NCBI GenBank assembly: GCA_947389015.1 | Contig: CANDVA010000002.1 | Span: forward strand, 124,001 to 188,000 | Reading direction: 5' to 3' | DNA: 64,000 bases | Source of the DNA: an uncultured Clostridia bacterium | GTDB lineage: Bacteria > Bacillota > Clostridia > Oscillospirales > Ruminococcaceae | Shown here: one piece after another, positions 51,793-60,449 of the stretch | Position numbering within the stretch: the first letter of the stretch is position 1 | How the letters are laid out: each line of letters starts with the position of its first letter | Notes under the pieces: generated by a model | Database searches by the model: none | What the model saw: the letters and a program-made list of their open reading frames with translations, nothing else | What the model was told of the DNA's origin: nothing | Program-made: the position numbers and the translations under genes

Positions 51793-54351
51793 TCACAAAT
51801 GCGTTGTTGACAGCCGATTTGTCAGACTTTCTATGCCTGCTTTCTCTCCCGAATTTTTAATGTTATTTTCACATAAAAACAAGTATCTTATTGCCGCCTG
51901 ATCGTTTTTATGCCTTTCAAGATAAGACAATGCGGATTTACGGCATTTGTTCCATTGACCTTCGCAGAACTGCAGAACCATTTCTTCAAATTGTGCACAG
52001 CCGTCAAGCTTGCTTAAATACATCGTGATTTCATCACCTTCAAAGCAGTCAAAAAAGGTATATTCGCATCCGTTAAAGTCGATCTTTCCGAGAAGTCTTT
52101 GCGGGCAGGGAACGGAAAATAAAACGTCGGATGTAACAAGCAGATTTGCTCCGCATGACCAAGCAATTTGTCCGAGCTTTTCTGATAACCTGATGCCGTG
52201 CGACAACATAATAGTACCGAGTCTTTTTTCGTGTCCAACTATACCAAGCAGCATGCCGTCCTTCACGATAACAAATGAAGCTTTAAGCCTCGGATAACGT
52301 GACCTAAGCTGCTGTATAAGATCTATCGCTGCCTTGTGAGCGAGATCCGCTTCACTGAAAATACAGATATACTCCTCCTGATCATAGCTTTCTATAACTC
52401 CGTTTTTGGCGATTATGTTCTCCATTATTTCACAACTTATATTATTTATAAGCTCAAAAACGTCGTCATTAGACAGATCCGCGGTCTGCTCGGAAAAATT
52501 GATCAGCCGGATATGAAGAATATAACCGCTTATACTACTGTAATCACCTCTTGAAACCGACAGCACCGACGTCTTTCCGATAGCGGATATTATCCCCGAC
52601 GGCAGAAATCTGAGATATGCCTCGTTTAATTTGCTTAAGTTATGCGCATGATCATATATTTGCGTTGACATCACGTTGAATGCTCCCGCAATACCCGCTA
52701 TCTCATCGCGTCCTTTTACCTCTACCGAAACGCCGTATTCTCCGTTTCCGGTCGCCTCAACCGCCTTATGCAGCCTTTTAAGAGGCAGCAATGTAATACC
52801 TGCCGCCGCAAGAATAAACCCGCCGGTAATTATTTCAAAAATAACGACTGTTTGCAGTATATGTACCGAATTTTGTCTTGATGCGAACGTGTAATTGAAC
52901 TTTGAAATTCCCGTTTCAATAAGCGCAATAACCTTGCCGTCCGAGTTTTTCAGTGGAGAAACGGCGACCACCCAATCAAAGCTGTCATCGGAAATTCCAC
53001 ATGCCGCAGAGCCGATCACCCCTTCCGCTATCCGCTTGTATTCACTTATCAAATTATCTGCCACGATTTTTTCAAAAGGTATATTTACGGGGAATTGATC
53101 GCATATGCCGGACTTTATTTCACCTCCGACGATCGGATATATCCAACAGTAATTCTTATTGCCGAAGGTTATATAAGAGCCGTCATTCGTTGTCATTATG
53201 CGGTCGCTTTCGCCGTCATACTTCATAAGCTCCGCCAGCACGGAAAAATAACCGTCCTTTTCGGGAGCGCTCCAATCTATATTCTCAAACTGCCTGACGT
53301 CGATATCCGCCTCAATGATCTTTGCCGACATACTTGCTTTTTCGAGACTTCTTTCAAGATGAAGCCTCTCCATTATGGAATTTATAATCGTATACAAGGA
53401 AACCCCTCCTATGCCGAGGCACAGGATAAGGATCGCCGCGATTTTGAGCAGAACGGGAAAGCGCTTCAGCGACATAAGCATAAAAATGACTATCCCCGCG
53501 GCGGCTCCCACGGCGCAGTACGCAAAAAACATTCTGTCAACGTCATCACGGTATGCGAATATTTCAATGGGTGCCGTGGGCGGCTTCGCCGATTTAAAAG
53601 CTATTTCCCCCGAAAAGACGCAGTCGGTGCTTATAAGATATTCGTCCGTATCTGTATCATAGATTTGGCATAATCCGTCATCGCTTACGGACAAGCCGTA
53701 AAAGCTTCCTGCCGTATCGGCTTCATAGATACGCTGAGAATTTCCTTTCTCATCGGTTACGTATATTCTGTTAAGAATATCCGAATAAACGATTATTCCG
53801 TTGGGAAGCGCCGCAGCGTAATTCACGACAACATCCGTCATGGGTGTGATCATATATTCTGTTCGGTCGTATACGTCGGTAACCATAATTCCCTCAATCA
53901 AGGACGAAACAGTAAACATTCTTTTATCGGAAACAGTCAGCGTCGTACTGTACGCGTTCTGAATATTTCCGTATTCCTTTTGATATATGACCTCGGCGGA
54001 ACCTCTTTCAAAATCAATCTTAAGCCAGCTTCTGCGGCATATCATAAAATCCTTTGAGTTTATTTCGGTAAGTATGCAGTAAAATTCATCTCTGAAAGTT
54101 TTCATCGCTTCGGCGCTTATGTAATTATATCCATTAGTACGATCGGTTTTCCATTTACCGAGTGTTCTCCCGACGCTGTCGGATTTTATAAACATTATAT
54201 CTTCATGATTGCAAAGCAGTGTATAGTTATATCCGCGTTCGTCCGCGATACTGTCGGAGCGCGTGAATATATCGTTCCGTCCGATAAAAATCAGATAAAA
54301 AAACGGAAAAACCACCGCCGCCGCTATGCTTGCCGCAATTCGCTTCAACAT
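51793..54351 (-). CDS. Membrane receptor with extracellular sensor, HAMP and degenerate class III cyclase domain
   Basis: This 852-aa protein starts behind AAAGGAG. The order is: N-terminal helix (5-23), propeller-like extracytoplasmic region (~30-270), two membrane helices (~275-295, 302-325), a Cache-like sensor (~330-490), another helix (~500-525), HAMP (~527-585), class III nucleotide cyclase homology (~595-770) and a helical tail. In the cyclase domain the first metal Asp position reads IRLINFS (Arg instead of Asp). The second, SYDQEEYICIF, lacks the GD pair, so catalysis is doubtful. KRLGTIMLSHGIRLSEKL keeps the fold. It lies between the effector candidate and the PAAR-like tip gene, so it may sense conditions for the injection system (inference). 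Confidence 0.82.
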   Translation of the reverse strand: MLKRIAASIAAAVVFPFFYLIFIGRNDIFTRSDSIADERGYNYTLLCNHEDIMFIKSDSVGRTLGKWKTDRTNGYNYISAEAMKTFRDEFYCILTEINSKDFMICRRSWLKIDFERGSAEVIYQKEYGNIQNAYSTTLTVSDKRMFTVSSLIEGIMVTDVYDRTEYMITPMTDVVVNYAAALPNGIIVYSDILNRIYVTDEKGNSQRIYEADTAGSFYGLSVSDDGLCQIYDTDTDEYLISTDCVFSGEIAFKSAKPPTAPIEIFAYRDDVDRMFFAYCAVGAAAGIVIFMLMSLKRFPVLLKIAAILILCLGIGGVSLYTIINSIMERLHLERSLEKASMSAKIIEADIDVRQFENIDWSAPEKDGYFSVLAELMKYDGESDRIMTTNDGSYITFGNKNYCWIYPIVGGEIKSGICDQFPVNIPFEKIVADNLISEYKRIAEGVIGSAACGISDDSFDWVVAVSPLKNSDGKVIALIETGISKFNYTFASRQNSVHILQTVVIFEIITGGFILAAAGITLLPLKRLHKAVEATGNGEYGVSVEVKGRDEIAGIAGAFNVMSTQIYDHAHNLSKLNEAYLRFLPSGIISAIGKTSVLSVSRGDYSSISGYILHIRLINFSEQTADLSNDDVFELINNISCEIMENIIAKNGVIESYDQEEYICIFSEADLAHKAAIDLIQQLRSRYPRLKASFVIVKDGMLLGIVGHEKRLGTIMLSHGIRLSEKLGQIAWSCGANLLVTSDVLFSVPCPQRLLGKIDFNGCEYTFFDCFEGDEITMYLSKLDGCAQFEEMVLQFCEGQWNKCRKSALSYLERHKNDQAAIRYLFLCENNIKNSGEKAGIESLTNRLSTTHL

Positions 54352-54363
54352 AATAAATCTCCT

Positions 54364-54750
54364 TTAAGGAACCGAAATCTGAAACTGTCCCGCCGCCTTT
54401 ATCTGAATACAGCCCCCGAATGAGCATATAAGCTGTGACGAGTTGTTAAGCGCGGGCTGCCCGCCGATCAGAACGGTTGGACTTCCGGGCGCCCAAGGCG
54501 CGGTGGTTGCGGGCGTACACGGCATAGGAGTAAGCGCTCCGAGCGCGGCTGCCGTCGCTGCCGCAACCGCGGGGTTTGCCATTGAACTGCACATGGCAAA
54601 CGGAAGAATATTCACAAAAGGAACATTGTCCATAATATTCGCGACGGGCATAACGTTTGTTACCCGCGATTTTGGCAGCACCGTCATCGGCATTGGAGCC
54701 ATACCGAAACTGCACTGCAAAACCGCGCCTCCGCATACCAGTAGTCCCAT
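54364..54750 (-). CDS. DUF4280 PAAR-like spike-tip protein
   Basis: This 128-aa protein starts MGLLVCGGAVLQCSFGMAP. It has the [19 protein letters not shown] middle and ends with QLICSFGGCIQI, the DUF4280 (PAAR-like) pattern. Repeated Cys-Ser-Phe-Gly turns suggest the metal-stabilised cone that sharpens contractile tail spikes. Its presence among baseplate genes supports a tip role. It starts 4 nt after the MORN gene. Confidence 0.85.
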   Translation of the reverse strand: MGLLVCGGAVLQCSFGMAPMPMTVLPKSRVTNVMPVANIMDNVPFVNILPFAMCSSMANPAVAAATAAALGALTPMPCTPATTAPWAPGSPTVLIGGQPALNNSSQLICSFGGCIQIKAAGQFQISVP

Positions 54751-54753
54751 TTT

Positions 54754-55971
54754 TCACTTGCCCTCCTTTTTTACATCCTGCTCTTTATCGGGTATCGGCA
54801 TATCGGGAAGTTCCTCGGTTTTTTCGGACTCGGAAGCTGCGGGAACAGACGGCTTTTTAGCCTCTTCCTCCAGCGCTTTTCCGTCACGGAAATTTCCCGA
54901 AAAAATCTGCACTCCTGTTTTTCTGTCGTAAAGAGTTCCCGTTCCGTCGTAAAGTCCGTTCAAAAAACCGCCCTCGTAGATCAGGTGACCCTCAAAGTCA
55001 TATTCCTTGCCTTGTCCCGTTCGTTTGCCGTTTTGAAATTCGCCTTTATAGAACAAGCTGCCGAGTACATACAACGAACCTTCGCCGTTGTATATGCCGT
55101 TTTCAAAGCTTCCCGAGTATCTCACATCGCCATTTTCGGTGTACTCGATGCCTTCTCCCGTTCTTGCGCCCAGAACAAAGCTGCCCCTATAAAATAGATC
55201 GCCCTCAGAATACGCCTCGCCCTCGCCGTTATATAAGCCGCGCAAAAAACAGCCGCGGTAGATAAGCTTTTCGTTATCGTACAATTCGCCGTCTCCGCTG
55301 TATTGACCGTTTTCAAAATTTCCTCGGAATACAGTTTCGCCGTTATCACCGTACAGCACCCCCGATCCGTGAAAAAGGCTATCGTGAAATCCGCCCTTGT
55401 AAAGAAGGATTTCGCCGCTGCACAGCGTTCCTTCGCCGTTCAGAAGTCCCTCGTCGAATTGTCCCGCGTAAACTATTCCCGCGGAATTCAGCTCGCCGTA
55501 TCCGCTGTACTTTCCGTCCGCGAAGCCGCCCTTGTACTCTGCTTCTCCCGAAACGTTATATCGCGTTCCCTGCCCATGAAACAGATTGTCCTTGAACTCG
55601 CCGCTGTAAATAAGCGCACCGTTCTCGGAATAGAGCTTTCCCTGTCCGCAGTACATATCATTTGAAAAGCAGCCCTCGTAGACAAGAGCGCCGTTTTTTT
55701 CATAGAGCGACCCAAATCCTTCTGCGTGACCGTTCAGCATATCTCCCTTATAAAGCACGCTGTCGGAAGCGCTGTAGGTGAGTATCGCTTTGCCGTTTAA
55801 CCGAGCCATATCGGGCGAATTCACAGCGGCCTTTACGGGTTGGTTCTCCGTTATTTTCGGAAGAACAAAAAAGTAAAACGCCGCCGATGCCGCCGCGATA
55901 AGCGCAAGAATAAAAAGCAACCTTTTCTTGTTTATATAAACGATAAGCGCGTCAAAAAAATTTTCGGACAT
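54754..55971 (-). CDS. Membrane-anchored MORN-repeat protein
   Basis: This is a 405-aa protein from the ATG at 55971 (GGAGGG, 7 nt). One membrane helix (about 19-36) is followed by ~14 tandem MORN-type repeats of ~20-23 residues (pattern YxGxFxxGxxxGxGxLY) from about 65 to 370. A charged Lys/Glu tail ends it. MORN repeats form elongated beta sheets that bind lipids or proteins. In a CIS operon it could be a membrane scaffold for the particle (inference). Confidence 0.88.
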   Translation of the reverse strand: MSENFFDALIVYINKKRLLFILALIAAASAAFYFFVLPKITENQPVKAAVNSPDMARLNGKAILTYSASDSVLYKGDMLNGHAEGFGSLYEKNGALVYEGCFSNDMYCGQGKLYSENGALIYSGEFKDNLFHGQGTRYNVSGEAEYKGGFADGKYSGYGELNSAGIVYAGQFDEGLLNGEGTLCSGEILLYKGGFHDSLFHGSGVLYGDNGETVFRGNFENGQYSGDGELYDNEKLIYRGCFLRGLYNGEGEAYSEGDLFYRGSFVLGARTGEGIEYTENGDVRYSGSFENGIYNGEGSLYVLGSLFYKGEFQNGKRTGQGKEYDFEGHLIYEGGFLNGLYDGTGTLYDRKTGVQIFSGNFRDGKALEEEAKKPSVPAASESEKTEELPDMPIPDKEQDVKKEGK

Positions 55972-55985
55972 GATTCGACCCTCCA

Positions 55986-56726
55986 CTACTGTTTTGTTAA
56001 ATCAATTGTGCCGAGAGAATCTATGCGGCTGTGATCGGTCTCCTCGCCGCCGCTTTTATCAAATGCAATGACCGCAGTTATTATCGCGGCGATGGCGACG
56101 GCAGCAACGGCGATCTTCGGTAAAACAGCCTTGATTTTTTCAAAACGCCCCCTCTTTGGAAGATCCGTTTCCTCCGCCGCATCGGGCATACATCTGTAAG
56201 CGGTCAGCAGATCCTCGAACCTTCCGCCGCGAAGATCGGCAAGCCACTTATCGGTATTACGGTCTGTTTCCGTTTCCAAAAACGAGTTTACAAAGTCGGT
56301 CAGTTTCACAAAGAAATACTCCCGTGTAATTTTTATGTTGGTCTCGGGCAGATCGTATGCAAATTCGAGTTCGTTTCCGCACATGAAAATATGATCACAC
56401 GAAAGGATATTTGCCGCTATCTCAAGCGGAGGATTTTGAAGCGCAAGCGCCCTTACGACTTTTCGCGCCGTAAGTATCCCATCTGATTTTTTAAGGGGAA
56501 CACCGTCGGGAGCACGAAAAACAACATAATATTTTTCGTTCAAGCAAAAATCCTCGTAAAATTCCCTCGGTTTAAACGTAACAAAATATTTTATATATTT
56601 TCCGATCAGTGTCCTGTCCGCTGTTTCAATAACACGGTAAAGCCTACTTTCCGGCGGTCTTCGGCATATATACACCGTATTTTTCTCCCGCTCGACATAT
56701 AAAACCTCATATTCTCTTAACATCAT
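55986..56726 (-). CDS. Single-pass membrane protein of the injection-system cluster
   Basis: This is 246 aa from the ATG at 56726, which overlaps the upstream stop by one base. The N-terminal cytoplasmic region (~1-200) resembles a degenerate kinase-like or EssB-like fold (REYEVLYVEREKNTVYIC, then KYFVTFKPREFYEDFCLN), though I cannot confirm it. One membrane helix (about 212-232) is followed by a short outside tail. Family not recognised. Coupled translation suggests it works with its neighbours. Confidence 0.7.
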   Translation of the reverse strand: MMLREYEVLYVEREKNTVYICRRPPESRLYRVIETADRTLIGKYIKYFVTFKPREFYEDFCLNEKYYVVFRAPDGVPLKKSDGILTARKVVRALALQNPPLEIAANILSCDHIFMCGNELEFAYDLPETNIKITREYFFVKLTDFVNSFLETETDRNTDKWLADLRGGRFEDLLTAYRCMPDAAEETDLPKRGRFEKIKAVLPKIAVAAVAIAAIITAVIAFDKSGGEETDHSRIDSLGTIDLTKQ

Positions 56727-58387
56727 TATTTCACTACCAGAAATGCCGAAGCGGTCAGATCGGGCTCTGCCGAACATCTCACGCTTATCTCATAAAAGCC
56801 CGTCTTATCAAAAGCCGTGAATACCCCCGATTGAGTAATAATACCGCCATCGTCGGGTGTGACGCTCCATTCCAGCTCTCCGTTCCGCCATATCCCTCCG
56901 TCGGGGTGGCTGACGGTAAACTGCACCGTTTCGTAGCGTCCCGAATAATGTACGCTCGGATATATCTCCAGCTTTTTGTATACGGTCTTTTCGGGGAGCT
57001 TTGAAGCAAGCCAGCAAAAATTGAGCGTGGTTTTTTCTTGATCGCGGTTTAATTTTACCGATACTGAAAACACCCCAGTGTCCTTGTTTACGCTCACTCC
57101 GTAGCTGAAATCCACGTTCACAACGCAAGAGCTTTCAAAGACGATGCTGCTGCCGTCCGAAATTCCCGCGTTGATATAAACATCTCCTATGCCTAAACCG
57201 TGCGGTATCTCATCGCTGCGGAATATCTGCCCCTTTTTTGCCTTTTCTGGTATCTCAACGCTGATATATCCCGAATTTACAAGCTGCTGAAACGATGGCT
57301 GTACGGAATTCTCGACGCTGTTTGAATAGCGATTTTGAGTAAATTCCAACCGAAGCTGAAAAGCGCGCAGATCGGAAATGGAGGGTACGATCTGTGAAAA
57401 TGGCAGACTTTCTGCCGACTCCAATATAAAATACTGCGGCGAAACATAAAGCTCAAGCTTTGCGAGGTACAGCCCGAAACGGCGTTCCTCATTGCGGCTA
57501 TCAATGCTGTTTATAACGGCAAAGCCGCTGTCGCCGACAATATCCGCCGCGGCGTAAACGGGTGCAGCCGAAAGCTGAGCTTTATTGCAGAGGGCTTTTA
57601 TGTTTTCGATTTTTATAATTCCCTTATCGGCAAACGACAAGCTTGATCTCAGCGTTGTACGAACCATCTCTTTTTCGAGATCGGCAGTCCGGCTTTTATA
57701 CGTTATATGCGCTGCATCGGAGCCGTCTTCCGCAGTCAGAGCTTCGAGCTTTATATCAAATTCAAGCTCAATCTCATTATCGGCGTTTCCCTTAACGATA
57801 TTTGTTTCCAATATGAATTCCTCTCCCGCACGTACGATCCTTGGAAAAACAACGGAAACATCTATCACGTCGGATATTACGGTTTTGCGAACAAGCGCCC
57901 GTTCTTCGGCGACACAGGGATTTCCCTCGGGAGCTTCGGCGGTTATATATAGTGAAAACCCCTCGGCAATTCTGTTGTACTCGGGACCGTTGTTTTCATC
58001 TTCAAGGGCGCCCGCGGCTATCGAATGGATCGGCTGAGTACGTGTTTCGTTATACTCGATGCACAAATACGCGCGGGTATAATCGGTGTTTTCGCGTATA
58101 AATTCATCATAGCCGTCAAGCTCGTTTATTTTTACGATCATGGGCTCGGGAACTATTATTTCCCGTCCCGCGTTATCGAGAGCTACCCCACGGTCTATCG
58201 CCACGCTTCGTTCGTCGGTCTTTATCACGTTTAAGCCCGCGATCACTCCGCTGCCGAAAAGCAGGCTGTTCAGCAGTCTCAGCTTTGTGTTGAAGTAATT
58301 CTGCTCGGCAATAAAATCCTCTGCCGTAAGCAATTTCCCGTAAAAAAATCTGTTGCGTTCAAGTGCGTTTAACTTATCGGATATCAT
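56726..58387 (-). CDS. Injection-system structural protein with Ig-like C-terminus
   Basis: This is a 553-aa protein from the ATG at 58387, overlapping the upstream gene by 4 nt. The N-terminus (RNRFFYGKLLTAEDFIAEQ, then LRLLNSLLFGSGVIAGLNV) is the pattern seen in proteins of extracellular contractile injection loci. A beta-rich middle follows, and the last ~90 residues form an Ig-like domain (LEWSVTPDDGGIITQSG). Probably a baseplate-associated or tail-fibre-like component (inference from context). Confidence 0.72.
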   Translation of the reverse strand: MISDKLNALERNRFFYGKLLTAEDFIAEQNYFNTKLRLLNSLLFGSGVIAGLNVIKTDERSVAIDRGVALDNAGREIIVPEPMIVKINELDGYDEFIRENTDYTRAYLCIEYNETRTQPIHSIAAGALEDENNGPEYNRIAEGFSLYITAEAPEGNPCVAEERALVRKTVISDVIDVSVVFPRIVRAGEEFILETNIVKGNADNEIELEFDIKLEALTAEDGSDAAHITYKSRTADLEKEMVRTTLRSSLSFADKGIIKIENIKALCNKAQLSAAPVYAAADIVGDSGFAVINSIDSRNEERRFGLYLAKLELYVSPQYFILESAESLPFSQIVPSISDLRAFQLRLEFTQNRYSNSVENSVQPSFQQLVNSGYISVEIPEKAKKGQIFRSDEIPHGLGIGDVYINAGISDGSSIVFESSCVVNVDFSYGVSVNKDTGVFSVSVKLNRDQEKTTLNFCWLASKLPEKTVYKKLEIYPSVHYSGRYETVQFTVSHPDGGIWRNGELEWSVTPDDGGIITQSGVFTAFDKTGFYEISVRCSAEPDLTASAFLVVK

Positions 58388-59022
58388 TTTTCGCCGCCCC
58401 CTAAATGAACATAATTCAAAGCGCATTTCCCGTCCAACGCTCCGCGGCGCGTGCCCGCAAGTACGGAATTTACGCCCAGATAGCAGTAATTATTAAGCTC
58501 CGTTATATTCGCCAGAAGTTTTATTTTTGCGGTAATATTGGCGGGCAATTGCGTTTCGATGATTTTCTCCAACACATCGGTCCTGCTTTTTGTAGGAGAA
58601 CACAGTATCCACACTGTAAACCGTCCTCCCGAATATAAGCGCGCAAGATCCTTAAAAGAGGAAAAGTAACGCTTTGCGTGACAGCACTCAACAACAAATA
58701 CTTTCGAGTCACAGTAAAGCTCCAGTAGCTCCGTCAATCCGCGGATCGTGCCCCGATACATACTCAAACGCGGTATTGCCAGCAAATACTCTCTTTTTTT
58801 ATCGTTCGGAAAAAGATGCATATTTTCGGCGGAGATCCATTCCCCAAGCCATTCGACAAACTCCTCGGGACATTTTTCGGGATCGTATAGTACGGCGCTT
58901 TTGTCGATTTTATTTTCAAGCTCACAATAAATATCCGTGAATATCGAAAGAAATCTTTCGGTAAAACTGCCTGCCTTCAAATAAAGCTCGGGCAGATATT
59001 CAAGCGGATCGATCTTCTCCAT
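58384..59022 (-). CDS. Phage tail protein I-like baseplate component
   Basis: This 212-aa protein begins EKIDPLEYLPELYLKAGSF, with FLSIFTDIYCELENKID, FVEWLGEWI and YRGTIRGLTELLELYC, matching the phage tail protein domain (P2 gpI-like). It helps build the baseplate wedge. It lies between the second gpJ-like gene and the 553-aa structural gene. Confidence 0.85.
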   Translation of the reverse strand: MEKIDPLEYLPELYLKAGSFTERFLSIFTDIYCELENKIDKSAVLYDPEKCPEEFVEWLGEWISAENMHLFPNDKKREYLLAIPRLSMYRGTIRGLTELLELYCDSKVFVVECCHAKRYFSSFKDLARLYSGGRFTVWILCSPTKSRTDVLEKIIETQLPANITAKIKLLANITELNNYCYLGVNSVLAGTRRGALDGKCALNYVHLGGGEK

Positions 59023-59040
59023 ATTTATACCTCGTTAATT

Positions 59041-60444
59041 TTATTGGATTATTATTTCATCGAGTGAAAGCATTCCGTCCTCCGAAAGCTTCATCGTATC
59101 ATTTTCGCTTAGCTCAATGCCTTTTCCCAAATGTAAACGCATACCTTTTATTTCCGAGACGCTCGGAGACGAACCTATCCGCTTTAAAAGCTCCGGCATA
59201 TCAATTAGCGCGCCCATGCTTTTTTCAAGCGGCTCAAAAACGTTGCCGATATGCTCGGTGAGCCTCCTGCCGCCCGCCCAACCGTCTGTTTTCGCGCTGA
59301 TAACAAGCCTTGCGGAAAAAATAATCGGTGTCAGTATTTCTATTTCCGTGCCAACGGGCTTCGCCTCAAATAATACTTTTCTCAGATTTTTAATTTCATT
59401 TTCGCGAAGTCTTCCGGAGGCGGTTTTTACACACACCGAGACTTTTCCCGTTTCCTTGGAGAATACGTTGACAATCTCAGCGCGAAGTCCGGGGGTCTCC
59501 AACGCGAGCCGCTCGTAGTCTTCCCTTTTAACGGCTCTGGGAGAATGCCGCTGCTCCGATTTAAATCGCGTAAAAGCATCCTGCGGAGTTTCCGCTTTTT
59601 TTCCGATACCGATCTCCTTGTAAACCGATGCGCTTACCTTTTGTCCTCCTACGTCCGCCGAAAAAGAAACATTTTCCTTTACTCTGCCGTCCGCGCCCAG
59701 TGTGTTTCCCTCTTTATCCATCTGAATAAGCTCTCGTATATCGGAATGAAAGCAGTTTGCAGAAGGCGGTTCAAAATAACTGTCCGAAATAATATCCAAT
59801 CTCAGAAATGCCGAGTTTTCATCAAACTCTTCTGGCAGGCTTATATTGATGAAGCCGCTCTGATATAATCCGTAAGTACCATCATTTATATGACACTCGA
59901 TATCTCCGTTTTGCGTGACCAAGCATACTTTAATTCTCGCACGTGAATAAAAGCCCTCCCTCATGGGATTTGTACCGTTTTCATCTTCGAGTGAAAAATA
60001 AAGCGGAAAAATTTTGCCCTTAAAAGGAGCGAAATTTTGTTTTAGAAGATAACCGCCGTCTTCGCAGATGATTATTTCGGGCTTATCGGAAACTATTATC
60101 ATATCGCCGACAGACCGATACGGAATGTCTCCGATATAAAAAACAGTTTCTCTTTTTACCGAAACGGTCTCCTCCGAAATAAAGCGAGCTGAGACGACCG
60201 CAGGTTCAGCTGCTCTCACCGTAGTTCCGATAAGCCGCAAATAGCTTTCCAGATGGCTTTCGGTGATCTGAGAAAGATAGTAACGCTGCATTTCTGTCAG
60301 CCACATAAGCATTTCCAGAAAAGTAATTCCCGGGTCGTGAGCATTAAAGTCCGTCCACTCGGGACATAATTGCGGAATTTCCGAAACGGATCTTTTCATA
60401 AGCTCGGAGAAGCTTACATCATCTAAATTTTCAAGCTTCGGCAT
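59041..60444 (-). CDS. Baseplate J-like protein (second)
   Basis: This is 467 aa from the ATG at 60444 behind AGGTGAT. The N-terminus WTDFNAHDPGITFLEMLMW and ESHLESYLRLIGT is the signature of baseplate assembly proteins of phage-tail-like systems. The C-terminal half carries gpJ-like RHSPRAVKREDYERLAL and a DxLxxRI-like end. It forms part of the wedge around the hub together with the larger protein upstream. Confidence 0.87.
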   Translation of the reverse strand: MPKLENLDDVSFSELMKRSVSEIPQLCPEWTDFNAHDPGITFLEMLMWLTEMQRYYLSQITESHLESYLRLIGTTVRAAEPAVVSARFISEETVSVKRETVFYIGDIPYRSVGDMIIVSDKPEIIICEDGGYLLKQNFAPFKGKIFPLYFSLEDENGTNPMREGFYSRARIKVCLVTQNGDIECHINDGTYGLYQSGFINISLPEEFDENSAFLRLDIISDSYFEPPSANCFHSDIRELIQMDKEGNTLGADGRVKENVSFSADVGGQKVSASVYKEIGIGKKAETPQDAFTRFKSEQRHSPRAVKREDYERLALETPGLRAEIVNVFSKETGKVSVCVKTASGRLRENEIKNLRKVLFEAKPVGTEIEILTPIIFSARLVISAKTDGWAGGRRLTEHIGNVFEPLEKSMGALIDMPELLKRIGSSPSVSEIKGMRLHLGKGIELSENDTMKLSEDGMLSLDEIIIQ

Positions 60445-60449
60445 AGCGA

